Shown: in pieces, positions 7,644-16,000 of the stretch
Layout of the letters: the number at the start of each line of letters is the position of its first letter
How positions within the stretch are numbered: the stretch's first letter is position 1
DNA from: Bacteroidaceae bacterium
Lineage (GTDB): Bacteria; Bacteroidota; Bacteroidia; Bacteroidales; Bacteroidaceae
DNA length: 40,235 bases
NCBI GenBank assembly: GCA_024401095.1
Contig: JAKSLR010000028.1
Location: forward strand, 1 to 40,235
Reading direction: 5' to 3'
Program-made: the position numbers and the translations under genes
The notes under the pieces: model-generated
Seen by the model: only the letters and a program-made list of their open reading frames with translations
What the model was told of the DNA's origin: nothing
Database searches by the model: none

Positions 7644-8390
7644 ATGAAAACTTCAGACAGTTTAGTCATCATTCCTACGTACAACGAAAAGGAAAACATA
7701 GAAAACATCATTCGTGCTGTTTTCGGGCTGGAAAAAGAATTCCATATCCTAGTCATTGAAGACGGATCTCCAGATGGTACTGCAGACATTGTCAAGAGGC
7801 TCATGAAGGAATTCCCGACCCGCTTGTTTATTGTTGAACGAACTGGGAAATTAGGTCTGGGAACAGCATATATAGCAGGATTCAAATGGGGTATAGAGCA
7901 TGAATACGACTACATCTTTGAGATGGATGCAGACTTCTCTCATAACCCAAACGACCTGCCACGCCTGTACAAGGCTTGCGCAGAAGAAGGCAATGATCTG
8001 GCCATAGGATCACGCTATGTAAGTGGCGTCAATGTAGTGAATTGGCCAATGGGACGTGTCCTCATGTCCTATTATGCATCGAAATACGTTCGCATAGTAA
8101 CAGGCTTAAAGATTCACGACACAACTGCAGGATTCAAGTGCTACAAGCGCAGAGTGCTAGAAACTATAGAATTAGACAAGATCCGCTTTAAAGGATATGC
8201 CTTTCAGATTGAAATGAAATTCACTACCGTGAAGTGCGGATTCAAAGTAAAGGAAGTACCTGTCATCTTTGTTAACCGCGAATTAGGTACTAGCAAGATG
8301 AACAGCAGCATCTTTGGGGAAGCCGTCTTTGGAGTCATGCAGCTGAAATGGGACAGTTGGTTCCGCAAGTATCCTACTCCTAAAAACTAA
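7644..8390 (+). CDS. Polyprenyl-phosphate mannosyltransferase-type GT2 (Dpm1-like)
   Basis: A 248-residue GT-A glycosyltransferase of family 2. The N-terminal motifs 'VIIPTYNEKENI' and 'VIEDGSPDGTAD' bind the nucleotide sugar, and the metal-binding DxD is Asp95-Ala-Asp97 ('FEMDADFSHNP'). 'KGYAFQIEMKF' in the last third is typical of the dolichol-phosphate mannose synthase (Dpm1) branch. By homology it transfers mannose from GDP-mannose to undecaprenyl phosphate at the cytoplasmic face, making a lipid-linked donor for glycans. There are no C-terminal membrane helices, so it is the short soluble type. It is the first gene of a four-gene run with gaps of 6, 7 and 10 bases. Sugar specificity is inferred from the family. 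Confidence 0.9.
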   Translation: MKTSDSLVIIPTYNEKENIENIIRAVFGLEKEFHILVIEDGSPDGTADIVKRLMKEFPTRLFIVERTGKLGLGTAYIAGFKWGIEHEYDYIFEMDADFSHNPNDLPRLYKACAEEGNDLAIGSRYVSGVNVVNWPMGRVLMSYYASKYVRIVTGLKIHDTTAGFKCYKRRVLETIELDKIRFKGYAFQIEMKFTTVKCGFKVKEVPVIFVNRELGTSKMNSSIFGEAVFGVMQLKWDSWFRKYPTPKN

Positions 8391-8396
8391 CCGTAC

Positions 8397-9740
8397 ATGG
8401 CAACAACCCTCATTCACCATGCAACCCTCATTAATGAGGGAATGCGTCTCCCCGGCTCTGTTTTGATCAAAGACGGAAAGATTGATAAGATTCTCCCACC
8501 CGAAACTGATTGTCAAGCTGACGAGACAATCGATGCTTCCGGTATGTATTTGCTGCCTGGCGTAATAGATGATCACGTTCATTTCCGTGATCCCGGACTT
8601 ACCCATAAGGCTGACATGATTTCAGAAAGCCGTGCAGCTGCTGCAGGTGGCGTGACAAGCTATTTTGATATGCCGAACTGCAAGCCACAAACAACCACCC
8701 TTGAGGATCTGGATGCAAAAAAAGATGATGCTGCAAGGAAATCTTTAGTCAACTATGCTTTCTTCTTAGGAGCTACTGTAGAAAATGCCAGCATGCTCTC
8801 AAAACTGAAAGACCGACATGATATTCCAGGCGTAAAATTGTTCATGGGCTCTTCTACCGGAAACATGCTGGTGGACGAACCAGATTCACTCCTACAGGTC
8901 TTCAAGAATACGCCTGATGGTATGGTCATCATGTCTCATTGTGAAGACACCCCTACCATTAACAGCAATGCAGAACGACTTAAAGCACTATACGGAGAAG
9001 ATCCAGAAGTCATTCACCACCCAGAGATACGTGATGTGGAATGTTGCTACAAATCTACTGCACTGGCAGTAAAAATGGCCCAGAAGACAGGAGCTAGACT
9101 ACATGTGGCCCATATGACCACTGCGAAGGAACTGGAGCTCCTAGAGGCTGTACCTTATTCCTCAAAAAAGAAAATTACAGCAGAAGCCTGCATTGCCCAT
9201 CTCTACTTTACAGATGAAGATTACAAGACATTGGGCACTCGCATAAAGTGTAACCCTTCTGTCAAGAGTGCCGCAGACAGAGCAGCACTTCGAGAAGCAT
9301 TGAACAACGGAAAGATTGATATCATTGGTACAGATCATGCCCCACATCTGCTCAGAGAAAAGCAGGGAGGCTGTCTGAAAGCTGCTTCTGGCATGCCTAT
9401 GGTTCAATTCTCACTGGTAGCAATGCTGGAACTTGCCCTGCAAGGCGTCTTGACTATGGAACAGGTGGTGAAACTTATGTGTCACCAACCAGCAGAGCTT
9501 TTCCAAATTCAAAAGCGAGGATTCATTCGTGAAGGCTATCAGGCAGACCTTGTATTGGTGAAACCCGCTGTGGAATGGACCCTGAAACAGGAAGACATTC
9601 TAAGCAAATGCGGCTGGAGTCCTCTGGAAGGCCAGACATTCCATCACCAGATAGAATACACATTCTGTAACGGAATTAAAGTATACCAGCAGGGAAAAGT
9701 TCTTGAAGGATCTCACGGACAATCTCTAAGATTCAGATAA
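8397..9740 (+). CDS. pyrC: Dihydroorotase (class I type)
   Basis: A 447-residue amidohydrolase that interconverts N-carbamoyl-L-aspartate and L-dihydroorotate, the third step of pyrimidine synthesis. The zinc motif His60-Val-His62 lies in 'DDHVHFRDPG', substrate-binding 'FDMPNCKP' follows, further His ligands are in 'IMSHCED' and 'LHVAHMTT', and catalytic Asp313 is in 'IIGTDHAPH'. Length and the HVHFRDPG form fit the PyrC/allantoinase-like class I group rather than the short E. coli type. Allantoinase and hydantoinase are close relatives, but the motif set and the common assignment in Bacteroidales favour dihydroorotase. It starts 6 bases after the glycosyltransferase stop and no other pyrimidine genes are nearby. 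Confidence 0.93.
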   Translation: MATTLIHHATLINEGMRLPGSVLIKDGKIDKILPPETDCQADETIDASGMYLLPGVIDDHVHFRDPGLTHKADMISESRAAAAGGVTSYFDMPNCKPQTTTLEDLDAKKDDAARKSLVNYAFFLGATVENASMLSKLKDRHDIPGVKLFMGSSTGNMLVDEPDSLLQVFKNTPDGMVIMSHCEDTPTINSNAERLKALYGEDPEVIHHPEIRDVECCYKSTALAVKMAQKTGARLHVAHMTTAKELELLEAVPYSSKKKITAEACIAHLYFTDEDYKTLGTRIKCNPSVKSAADRAALREALNNGKIDIIGTDHAPHLLREKQGGCLKAASGMPMVQFSLVAMLELALQGVLTMEQVVKLMCHQPAELFQIQKRGFIREGYQADLVLVKPAVEWTLKQEDILSKCGWSPLEGQTFHHQIEYTFCNGIKVYQQGKVLEGSHGQSLRFR

Positions 9741-9747
9741 AGAATTC

Positions 9748-10650
9748 ATGGAACAAGGGTTGCATCGCCGCCATTACAGCATTCACGAAGTTGTACCTTA
9801 TATTAATTGGGTATATTTCTTCCATGCTTGGGGGTTTCAACCTAAGTATGCAGCCACTGAGACTTTCAGTCATTGCTACAGCTGTGAACTGGGATGGATC
9901 AAGTCATTCCCTACAGAAGAGCAAGAGAAGGCACGTGAAGCCGTCAAGCTATACAAGGATGCAAAACGCATGCTGTTTCTCTTAGATGCTAACTACGAGA
10001 CTCGGGGTAACGTGTGGATAAGTTCCTGCAACAGCAGAGGAAACGACTTGCTGCTGTACAACGGTAAGCAGACGGAAATTATTCCTCTCCTGAGGCAGCA
10101 AACCGGTGAGCCTCCCTACCTGTGCCTTAGCGATTTTATACGTCCAAAAGAACAAGGAGAGCCCGATACCATAGCCGTTTTTGCCACCACAGTGGATGAA
10201 GAAATAGAAAAACTCCATCCTGAGGATAAATATAAGCATCTGATGGCACAAACCTTGGCAGACCGACTGGCAGAAGCCACTGCAGAGAAACTGCATGAAG
10301 AGGTTCGCAAGAGCCTATGGGCCTATGCTCCTGACGAAAAGCTCACACCTCACCAGATGAACAACGAGGAGTTCCAAGGCATACGCCCTGCCATTGGCTA
10401 TCCCTCACTACCAGATATCAGTTTAAACAGAGTTATCTTACCCCTGATTGACGCTAAGCAGTTAGGCATCAGACTCACAGAACATGCCATGATGCAACCT
10501 CACGCCTCGGTGAGCGGATTCATGATAGCACATCCGAAAAGCCGGTATTTCGCCATTGGGAAAATCGGCCAAGACCAGTTGGAAGACTACGCCAAAAGAC
10601 GAAATATTACATTAAATGAAATAAAAACATACCTATCAGCAAACCTCTAA
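9748..10650 (+). CDS. Free-standing methionine synthase (MetH) reactivation domain
   Basis: The 300-residue protein corresponds to the C-terminal S-adenosylmethionine-binding activation domain of cobalamin-dependent methionine synthase. Recognisable motifs in order are 'INWVYFFHAWGF', 'YKDAKRMLFLL', 'PYLCLSDFIRPKEQG', 'QTLADRLAEATAEKLHEEVR', 'WAYAPDE', the AdoMet-binding 'GIRPAIGYPSLPD' (Arg213, Gly217, Tyr218) and 'MMQPHASVSGFMIAHPKSRYF'. The homocysteine, folate and B12 (DxHxxG) domains are absent, and the Met start is 7 bases after pyrC, so it is a separate gene rather than a broken metH. It should donate the AdoMet methyl group in reductive reactivation of oxidised cobalamin, working with a catalytic MetH encoded elsewhere. 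Separately encoded reactivation domains are known in some bacteria such as Thermotoga. Residues 40-50 contain a Cys-x2-Cys pair I do not expect from the family. Confidence 0.9.
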   Translation: MEQGLHRRHYSIHEVVPYINWVYFFHAWGFQPKYAATETFSHCYSCELGWIKSFPTEEQEKAREAVKLYKDAKRMLFLLDANYETRGNVWISSCNSRGNDLLLYNGKQTEIIPLLRQQTGEPPYLCLSDFIRPKEQGEPDTIAVFATTVDEEIEKLHPEDKYKHLMAQTLADRLAEATAEKLHEEVRKSLWAYAPDEKLTPHQMNNEEFQGIRPAIGYPSLPDISLNRVILPLIDAKQLGIRLTEHAMMQPHASVSGFMIAHPKSRYFAIGKIGQDQLEDYAKRRNITLNEIKTYLSANL

Positions 10651-10660
10651 TACCAACACT

Positions 10661-11398
10661 ATGATCATTCTTTACCGCCTCTATCAGCTATGCATCTGCT
10701 TTCCGTTGCTGCTTCTTGCAACCTTCGTTACAGCTATAGTAACCCTAGTGGGGTCTACATTAGGAAAAGCTCATTTCTGGGGCTATTATCCTGGTCATCT
10801 ATGGTCTAAGTTTTTCTGTTGGCTACTGCTACTTCCTGTAAAGGTGAACGGAGATGATCTCATTGATCATAAAACCTCATACGTCTTTGTGGCAAATCAT
10901 CAAGGTTCTTTCGACATCTTCCTGATTTACGGTTATCTAGGACGAAACTTCAAATGGATGATGAAGAAAAGTCTACGCAAAATGTTCCTGGTAGGCAAGG
11001 CTTGTGAAGCTGCTGGACAAATCTTTGTAGACAACTCTTCCCCACGTAAAGTGGCAGAAACCATCGACAATGCACGCAAGACCCTCAAAAACGGAACATC
11101 ACTAGTGGTATTCCCAGAGGGACGTCGTACAGAAACAGGAAAAATGGGTCCTTTCAAGCGCGGTGCCTATCAGCTTGCCGATGAGCTACAACTTCCTGTT
11201 GTTCCCATAACCATTGACGGAAGTTGGAATGTTCTCCCACGAACAAAAGGGTTCAATTTTGTTACCTGGCATCGTCTGGTTCTTACCATACATAAACCAA
11301 TCCTCCCAACCGGCAAAGGTCAGGAGGACGTAAAAGTTACCATGCAGCAATCTCGAGAAGCCATTAACAGTGCACTTCCTGCTGCTTTAAAAGATTAA
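10661..11398 (+). CDS. plsC: 1-acyl-sn-glycerol-3-phosphate acyltransferase
   Basis: PlsC acylates lysophosphatidic acid to phosphatidic acid at the inner membrane. The 245-residue protein begins with a long hydrophobic segment (residues about 5-32) that anchors it. It has the catalytic HX4D motif at His80-Asp85 ('VANHQGSFD') and the substrate-binding 'VVFPEGRRTETG' near residue 150, followed by 'VVPITIDGSW'. These are blocks I, III and IV of the LPLAT superfamily. It is the last gene of the glycosyltransferase-pyrC-MetH-reactivase run, 10 bases after the previous stop. It ends 10 bases from the convergent lipoprotein gene with no visible terminator in the gap. The acyl donor (acyl-ACP or acyl-CoA) cannot be read from the sequence. 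Confidence 0.93.
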   Translation: MIILYRLYQLCICFPLLLLATFVTAIVTLVGSTLGKAHFWGYYPGHLWSKFFCWLLLLPVKVNGDDLIDHKTSYVFVANHQGSFDIFLIYGYLGRNFKWMMKKSLRKMFLVGKACEAAGQIFVDNSSPRKVAETIDNARKTLKNGTSLVVFPEGRRTETGKMGPFKRGAYQLADELQLPVVPITIDGSWNVLPRTKGFNFVTWHRLVLTIHKPILPTGKGQEDVKVTMQQSREAINSALPAALKD

Positions 11399-11408
11399 TA
11401 TCTGATTT

Positions 11409-12101
11409 CTATCTGTTAAACATGTTGCGCTGATTTTCTTCAGCCTGTTTCATAAATGCCTTCACGTATTCATTGTTCTTGAAGGTATCTGTTGCCTTGC
11501 TCATGATATCCTCTATCTGGGCATTGATCATAGGAACTGCCCCCTGGGTATGCAGCATAAATACACCTATACCTAACATATTATCAAAATTCTTGGTAAC
11601 ATATTCCATGACCAGCTTGTCATAATCATTCATAAGTTTGGCATATTCTGCTTGCAACTGAACCGCTATCTGTTCTTCAGGAAGACCATCCATGATCATT
11701 CGGGATTCCTTTCTTGGAAGTTCACTTGCCTGCAGCTCCAGTTCAGATTTCTTCAAAAGAAAATCGTAAAGCTTTTCGTTCATCTCTGTTCCGCAAACCT
11801 TCATAATGGTATCATTAATATTAACCTTGATAGGAGCTGTCTCGAGAATCAACGGAAGCATTGGATTTTCATCCAAGAACAATTCGGCCATGCACACGGT
11901 ATCACAGACACCAGACAACTTGAAGTTTCCATGTATGACTTCACAAGAATCCAAAGGTTGCATACCATCAACGGACAAAGCCTTTAGGATAATTTTCTTG
12001 CCTTCTAAATCAGAGCTGGATGTCTGGCCTTCTATGGAATACTGACTGGCGCATGAAGTTAGCACAGCAGAAGCCAATAGGGAATAAACGATTTTTCTCA
12101 T
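11409..12101 (-). CDS. DUF4369 lipoprotein
   Basis: A 230-residue lipoprotein. The signal MRKIVYSLLASAVLTSC ends in a lipobox (LTSC) with the lipidated Cys at 17. After it comes a DUF4369-like beta domain ('YSIEGQTSSSDLEGKKIIL', 'DSCEVIHGNFKLSG') and a helical C-terminal part rich in Glu, Met and Lys. In Bacteroidetes DUF4369 is often fused to a thioredoxin-like domain; here no CxxC thioredoxin motif is present. I chose the Met at 12101, because the longer frame would run through a TACTTTTG promoter box at 12129-12136 and into the end of dnaX. Function is unknown; an envelope location is well supported. Confidence 0.8.
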   Translation of the reverse strand: MRKIVYSLLASAVLTSCASQYSIEGQTSSSDLEGKKIILKALSVDGMQPLDSCEVIHGNFKLSGVCDTVCMAELFLDENPMLPLILETAPIKVNINDTIMKVCGTEMNEKLYDFLLKKSELELQASELPRKESRMIMDGLPEEQIAVQLQAEYAKLMNDYDKLVMEYVTKNFDNMLGIGVFMLHTQGAVPMINAQIEDIMSKATDTFKNNEYVKAFMKQAEENQRNMFNR

Positions 12102-12128
12102 GGATATATTAGCGTTGTCTTTCATTAG

Positions 12129-12136
12129 CAAAAGTA
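12129..12136 (-). promoter_or_regulatory. -7 box of the DUF4369 lipoprotein gene
   Basis: TACTTTTG on the minus strand matches the Bacteroidetes TAnnTTTG -7 box, 27 bases before the chosen start codon. No TTTG is found at the right distance upstream, so the -33 box is weak. It supports the short start. Confidence 0.5.
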
Positions 12137-12229
12137 CAATGTATTTTCTTTGCAACCTATACAGTTTTAACTTTATTAAAACTTTACGACAGTTTTTAAG
12201 ATATTTTGCTTTTTTTCGTTCACAATAAG

Positions 12230-14062
12230 TCAACAAACCCTTAGATTGAACTCCTTCTGCATCTTTATCAAGGAAGGATTACGCTCACACATCGCCTTAA
12301 AACGCTCTGCTGGTGACATGTATTTACGGGCCTCTTTTTCTGTAGCAACACGAATCTTCAAAGTCAGATAGCTATTGCCTATTCCATTGCGCATGTGTCT
12401 CTCTACACGAGGTTTCAACTGTAGCATATCACGTTCAACCTGATGGTTTCCTACTATTACCTCTATGGTATCTCTGCTAATCAGAGTAGGCTGCATCAGC
12501 TCCATACGACCTTTGATGGCAGCATCTTCTAGCGGCATTAGTTGCAAAAACTCATTCCAGTAGAAGCGCACGTTATCCTCCGTAATCGGATTATTCATCT
12601 GTTGAAGACGTTCAGCTTCCTGCTTGGCAGCCAGCTGCGCTGCATTCATGGTTGGCTCTTCCTTCTTATTATTGCCACTCATGACTTCACGGATAGAAAT
12701 ACCCCCCACCTTGCCGCTCTTCAAGCGAATGGTCTTTAGGGAGCCACCTCCTCGGTTTTGTGCTAGTAATTCCTGGAAGGAAAGGCCTGTAGACTTCTCT
12801 TCAGGCTGAGTCTGAGAAACAACAGCTGCAGCCGATGTCTGAGACTCCGGCTGACTACCCGTTACAGATGCTGCTACAGCTGGCTGAGCTGTTGCAACTT
12901 CGGGTTGCTGCTTAAATATGGGTTTTAAGATCTTAGCGGGCCGAAGCCCACCAGCTGGTGTATCTGCTTCTAAAGTAAGCTGACCACACTGAATAAGTGT
13001 CAGTTCCACCAGCAAACGTTTATTCTTGCTAGCCTTATAGCTCAAGTCACAGTCATTGCATAGCTTCATTGCTGCATACAGGAACTTAGGGCTACACTTC
13101 GTTGCTTGCTCCTGATAACGTGCTTTTACTGCATCTGCAACCTCAAGCAGTGGCAATGTTACTGCATCACGACTCACAAGAAGGTCACGCAAATGCTTGC
13201 TCAAACCACTGATGAAATGATCACCCTGGAAACCCTTGTTCAAAATGTCGTTGAAGATCAACATGAGTTCAGCCACTTTGTTCTGCAGGAAGCAATCTAC
13301 AATCTTGAAATAGTACTCGTAGTCCAAGACATTCAGATTCTGGATAACCTGTTCATAGGTCACATTTCCTTGGGTATAGCTCACCACCTGATCAAAGATA
13401 GATAAGGCATCGCGCATACCACCGTCAGCTTTCTGAGCAATGACATTCAGTGCTTCTGGCTCTGCAGCCACACCCTCTTGTTGGGCCACATATTGCAGAT
13501 GCCGTACAGTATCCTGAACAGACATTCGGTTGAAATCGTAAGTCTGACAGCGTGACAAGATAGTTGGAAGAATCTTATGCTTCTCTGTAGTTGCCAAAAT
13601 GAATATAGCATGTCTTGGAGGCTCCTCCAGCGTCTTCAGAAATGCATTGAAAGCTGCAGTTGACAACATGTGGACCTCATCAATGATGAAAACCTTGTAC
13701 TTTCCCACCTGTGGTGGAATACGGACCTCATCAATGAGACTTCTGATATCTTCAACAGAGTTGTTTGAAGCAGCATCCAATTCATGTATATTAAATGAGC
13801 GCTGTTCATTAAATGCCACACAGGATTCACACTGTTCACAGGCATCACCATTCTCTTGCGGAGAAAGGCAATTGATGGTTTTTGCGAAAATACGTGCACA
13901 AGTAGTCTTTCCCACTCCTCTCGGTCCACAAAACAGGTAAGCATGTGCCAGCTTACCGGAATGAATCGCATTCTTGAGAGTGGTAGTCAGAGACCCTTGT
14001 CCAACCACCGACGTGAAGGTCGTTGGACGATATTTTCGGGCAGAGACAATATATTCCTCCAT
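12230..14062 (-). CDS. dnaX: DNA polymerase III subunit gamma/tau
   Basis: DnaX is the ATPase subunit of the clamp loader that puts the beta clamp on DNA. The 610-residue protein opens with 'SARKYRPTTFTSVVGQ', has Walker A GPRGVGKT at 46-53, zinc-binding Cys65, Cys75, Cys78 and Cys81, Walker B 'VFIIDEVHML', and the sensor region 'LPTILSRCQTYDF'. The AAA+ part and collar reach about residue 370. A low-complexity Ala/Gln/Pro/Ser linker follows, then a C-terminal region expected to contact the polymerase. I saw no A-rich slippery sequence of the E. coli type, so a shorter gamma form by frameshifting is not indicated. The promoter (TAACTTTG at 14092-14085) is interleaved with that of the divergent ftsB-like gene. 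Confidence 0.97.
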   Translation of the reverse strand: MEEYIVSARKYRPTTFTSVVGQGSLTTTLKNAIHSGKLAHAYLFCGPRGVGKTTCARIFAKTINCLSPQENGDACEQCESCVAFNEQRSFNIHELDAASNNSVEDIRSLIDEVRIPPQVGKYKVFIIDEVHMLSTAAFNAFLKTLEEPPRHAIFILATTEKHKILPTILSRCQTYDFNRMSVQDTVRHLQYVAQQEGVAAEPEALNVIAQKADGGMRDALSIFDQVVSYTQGNVTYEQVIQNLNVLDYEYYFKIVDCFLQNKVAELMLIFNDILNKGFQGDHFISGLSKHLRDLLVSRDAVTLPLLEVADAVKARYQEQATKCSPKFLYAAMKLCNDCDLSYKASKNKRLLVELTLIQCGQLTLEADTPAGGLRPAKILKPIFKQQPEVATAQPAVAASVTGSQPESQTSAAAVVSQTQPEEKSTGLSFQELLAQNRGGGSLKTIRLKSGKVGGISIREVMSGNNKKEEPTMNAAQLAAKQEAERLQQMNNPITEDNVRFYWNEFLQLMPLEDAAIKGRMELMQPTLISRDTIEVIVGNHQVERDMLQLKPRVERHMRNGIGNSYLTLKIRVATEKEARKYMSPAERFKAMCERNPSLIKMQKEFNLRVC

Positions 14063-14084
14063 AGTTTTATAGAAATTGTATGCG

Positions 14085-14092
14085 CAAAGTTA
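14085..14092 (-). promoter_or_regulatory. -7 box of dnaX
   Basis: Minus-strand TAACTTTG matches TAnnTTTG and sits 22 bases before the dnaX start codon. The -33 region is not a clear TTTG. Confidence 0.5.
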
Positions 14093-14101
14093 TAAAAAAA
14101 A

Positions 14102-14133
14102 TTGGTCAATCGCAGTTTTTTTACGTATCTTTG
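14102..14133 (+). promoter_or_regulatory. Promoter of the ftsB/divIC-like gene
   Basis: TTGG near 14102-14105 and an exact -7 box TATCTTTG at 14126-14133, with a 20-base spacer, lie 18 bases before the start codon. The longer open frame from 14080 would run through this promoter, which argues for the start at 14152. Confidence 0.6.
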
Positions 14134-14151
14134 CATCAAAAGAAAAAGATT

Positions 14152-14451
14152 ATGGGCAAATTTAGGCAGATATTAACTTTGGTAGGCATTTACCGCTATA
14201 TTATAGTAAGTGCCCTTGCCGTACTCTTTCTAGGATTTGTGGGTGAAAACTGCTGGTTGTCTCACATGAAACACCAGAGCACAATCAAAGAGCTAAAGAA
14301 AGATATAGCAAAATACAAAGACCAATATGCCCATGACACAGAACAACTTGAACAGATGGATAACAGTCTTGAAGCAATCCGTCGTGTGGCACGTGAGCGT
14401 TATTTCATGAAAGCAGCCAACGAAGACATTTTCATCATTGAGGAGGATTAA
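14152..14451 (+). CDS. FtsB/DivIC-like septum formation initiator
   Basis: A 99-residue bitopic membrane protein with a short cytoplasmic N-terminus, one membrane helix (residues about 14-33, 'YIIVSALAVLFLGFVGEN') and an extracytoplasmic coiled coil ('TIKELKKDIAKYKDQYAHDTEQLEQMD' region). It ends in the family block 'SLEAIRRVARERYFMKAANEDIFII'. This is the DivIC/FtsB architecture; the family forms a divisome subcomplex with FtsL and FtsQ that activates septal peptidoglycan synthesis. The start at 14152 was chosen because the membrane helix follows at the usual distance and the promoter lies between it and the upstream Met. The next gene begins 2 bases after the stop. Confidence 0.88.
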   Translation: MGKFRQILTLVGIYRYIIVSALAVLFLGFVGENCWLSHMKHQSTIKELKKDIAKYKDQYAHDTEQLEQMDNSLEAIRRVARERYFMKAANEDIFIIEED

Positions 14452-14453
14452 TC

Positions 14454-14828
14454 ATGAAGGAGCTGAACAAATGGCAACAAGGCCTTATGTACACAGGAGG
14501 TGGGCTCATGCTGGCAGCTGTTATCGGAAAGCTGTTTTTCCCATCTATCGCCTGTGCCGTACTTTTTCTGGCAGGAACCTTAGAATATGGTTGCATGCAG
14601 CTTTTGCAAAGTTATGAAGGCAAGAACTTGATTATTAAGCGTCTACGCAGAATTCAGATTTTCAGTGACTTGGCACTTATTCTTTCTGGAATGGCCATGT
14701 TACTTCCCTATGTGAACAAGTATTATGGACACAGAAATGAATGGCTGGTATTCTTTGCCATTGGGGTGTTCCTGCAACTCTACACTGCATTCAGAATTCC
14801 TACAGAAATAGAAAAGGAGGCTCGTTAA
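14454..14828 (+). CDS. Small four-helix membrane protein downstream of the ftsB-like gene
   Basis: A 124-residue protein of unknown function with four predicted membrane segments: residues about 10-28, 30-48, 68-86 and 97-113, joined by short loops. The loop 'YEGKNLIIKRLRRIQIFSD' is positively charged and probably cytoplasmic. It has no signal peptide, catalytic motif or family signature I recognise. Translational coupling to the ftsB/divIC-like gene (2-base gap, shared promoter) suggests a role at the envelope or division site, but this is only inferred from position. A strong terminator overlaps its stop codon. Confidence 0.75.
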   Translation: MKELNKWQQGLMYTGGGLMLAAVIGKLFFPSIACAVLFLAGTLEYGCMQLLQSYEGKNLIIKRLRRIQIFSDLALILSGMAMLLPYVNKYYGHRNEWLVFFAIGVFLQLYTAFRIPTEIEKEAR

Positions 14829-14837
14829 AGCCTCCTT
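14814..14837. terminator. Bidirectional terminator between the ftsB-like unit and queF
   Basis: AAGGAGGCT pairs perfectly with AGCCTCCTT around a 6-base loop that contains the stop codon of the membrane protein gene, followed by a T-rich run (TTATTTTTTA). It lies 6 bases from the convergent queF stop, so it may serve both units. Confidence 0.85.
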
Positions 14838-14842
14838 ATTTT

Positions 14843-15307
14843 TTACTTTAAATCGTGATTCATTAGGCGATAATTTGCCATTTCCTCATATTTAGTTCCT
14901 GGTCTTCCGTAATTGGCAAATGGATAAATAGAGATACCACCTCTTGGTGTAAAAATACCGGTTACCTCTATATATTTAGGATCCATAAGCTTAATTAAAT
15001 CTTTCATAATCTTATTCACGCAGTCTTCGTGAAAATCGCCATGGTTTCTGAAGCTAAACAGGTACAATTTGAGACTCTTGCTCTCTACCATACGCTGGTC
15101 TGGCAGATAATTTATGCGTATTTCGGCAAAATCAGGCTGTCCGGTAATCGGACAAAGGCTTGTGAATTCGGGGCAATTAAAACGTACCCAATAATCATTT
15201 TCAGGATGCTTGTTCTGGAATGCTTCCAGCACTTCTGGTGCATAATCCTGACGGTATTCTGTCTTCTTTCCCAAAGACTTCAATCCTTCATTCTCTCTTC
15301 CTTCCAT
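14843..15307 (-). CDS. queF: NADPH-dependent 7-cyano-7-deazaguanine reductase
   Basis: QueF reduces preQ0 (7-cyano-7-deazaguanine) to preQ1, the only known biological nitrile reduction of this kind, on the pathway to the tRNA base queuosine. The 154-residue length marks it as the short, single-domain type. The catalytic Cys52 and Asp59 lie in '[11 protein letters not shown]', and the NADPH/substrate motif '[21 protein letters not shown]' region follows, then '[17 protein letters not shown]'. It begins 2 bases after the stop of the queuosine-precursor transporter gene, so the two are co-transcribed. A candidate preQ1 riboswitch precedes the transporter, which would place queF under feedback from its own product. 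QueC, QueD and QueE are not in this window. Confidence 0.96.
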   Translation of the reverse strand: MEGRENEGLKSLGKKTEYRQDYAPEVLEAFQNKHPENDYWVRFNCPEFTSLCPITGQPDFAEIRINYLPDQRMVESKSLKLYLFSFRNHGDFHEDCVNKIMKDLIKLMDPKYIEVTGIFTPRGGISIYPFANYGRPGTKYEEMANYRLMNHDLK

Positions 15308-15309
15308 AT

Positions 15310-15996
15310 TTATAAGTCTTTAATCTTCCATATTTTATAAGAGACGTTCTCATCGTAGACATCTACTCCTTCTATCTGCTTTACTTTCTTTACCACTCGA
15401 ATAGTAAGTGGCAAGGCTATTATCTCATACAATGTCTTTGCAACCACCTGAATTGCCATAAGCTTAACAACCTCTGAGAAAGGCATTAATCCCCAGAATG
15501 CCAATGGGAAGAAAATGAGCGAATCGGCTCCTTCACCTACTAATGTAGAAGCAATGGCACGCAGAGAAAAATGCTTGCCTTGTGACGCAAGTTTCATCTT
15601 GCTCATGACGTAAGCATTGAGGAAGGAGCCCACCAGGAAAGCCGTAAAACTAGCAAAAGCCATACGGGGAGCCAAACCAAACACAAAATTGAAGTGAGGT
15701 TCATTTTCTGCCCAATAAGGTGCTGCAGGCAAAGCTACCGCCAACAAGCCTAAGCCAACAACAAAGAAATTCATAAGGAATCCCATCCAGATAATCAGTC
15801 GTGCCTTACGATAACCCCAGACCTCAGCTATACAGTCGTTCAGGATATAAGAAATAGGGAAAACCATAAAACCTGCCGTAAGTGAGACAGGTCCAAGTTG
15901 TAAGACTTTAGTTTCTAACAGATTAGATGCCACCAGGCATATACAAAATAGTATTCCCATGAGCATGAAGAATACCGATACTCGCTTTTCTTTCAT
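15310..15996 (-). CDS. yhhQ: Queuosine precursor transporter (YhhQ / DUF165)
   Basis: A 228-residue inner-membrane protein with about six helices and the YhhQ-family motifs '[13 protein letters not shown]', '[21 protein letters not shown]', '[13 protein letters not shown]' and '[19 protein letters not shown]'. The family imports queuosine precursors such as preQ0 and preQ1. It is the first gene of a two-gene unit with queF, separated by 2 bases, so import and synthesis are expressed together. The start codon at 15996 lies 4 bases after the last base of a candidate preQ1-I riboswitch, and a consensus promoter lies at 16085-16055. The context strongly supports the substrate assignment. Confidence 0.93.
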   Translation of the reverse strand: MKEKRVSVFFMLMGILFCICLVASNLLETKVLQLGPVSLTAGFMVFPISYILNDCIAEVWGYRKARLIIWMGFLMNFFVVGLGLLAVALPAAPYWAENEPHFNFVFGLAPRMAFASFTAFLVGSFLNAYVMSKMKLASQGKHFSLRAIASTLVGEGADSLIFFPLAFWGLMPFSEVVKLMAIQVVAKTLYEIIALPLTIRVVKKVKQIEGVDVYDENVSYKIWKIKDL

Positions 15997-16000
15997 ATTT

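Noticed and set aside
12102..12236. N-terminal extension of the DUF4369 lipoprotein frame
   Set aside because: The extension has no signal features, overlaps the end of dnaX and contains a -7 promoter box; the lipoprotein signal begins at the Met at 12101.
12230..14062. Programmed frameshift in dnaX making a gamma form
   Set aside because: I found no A-run slippery site with a following hairpin of the E. coli kind in the reading frame.
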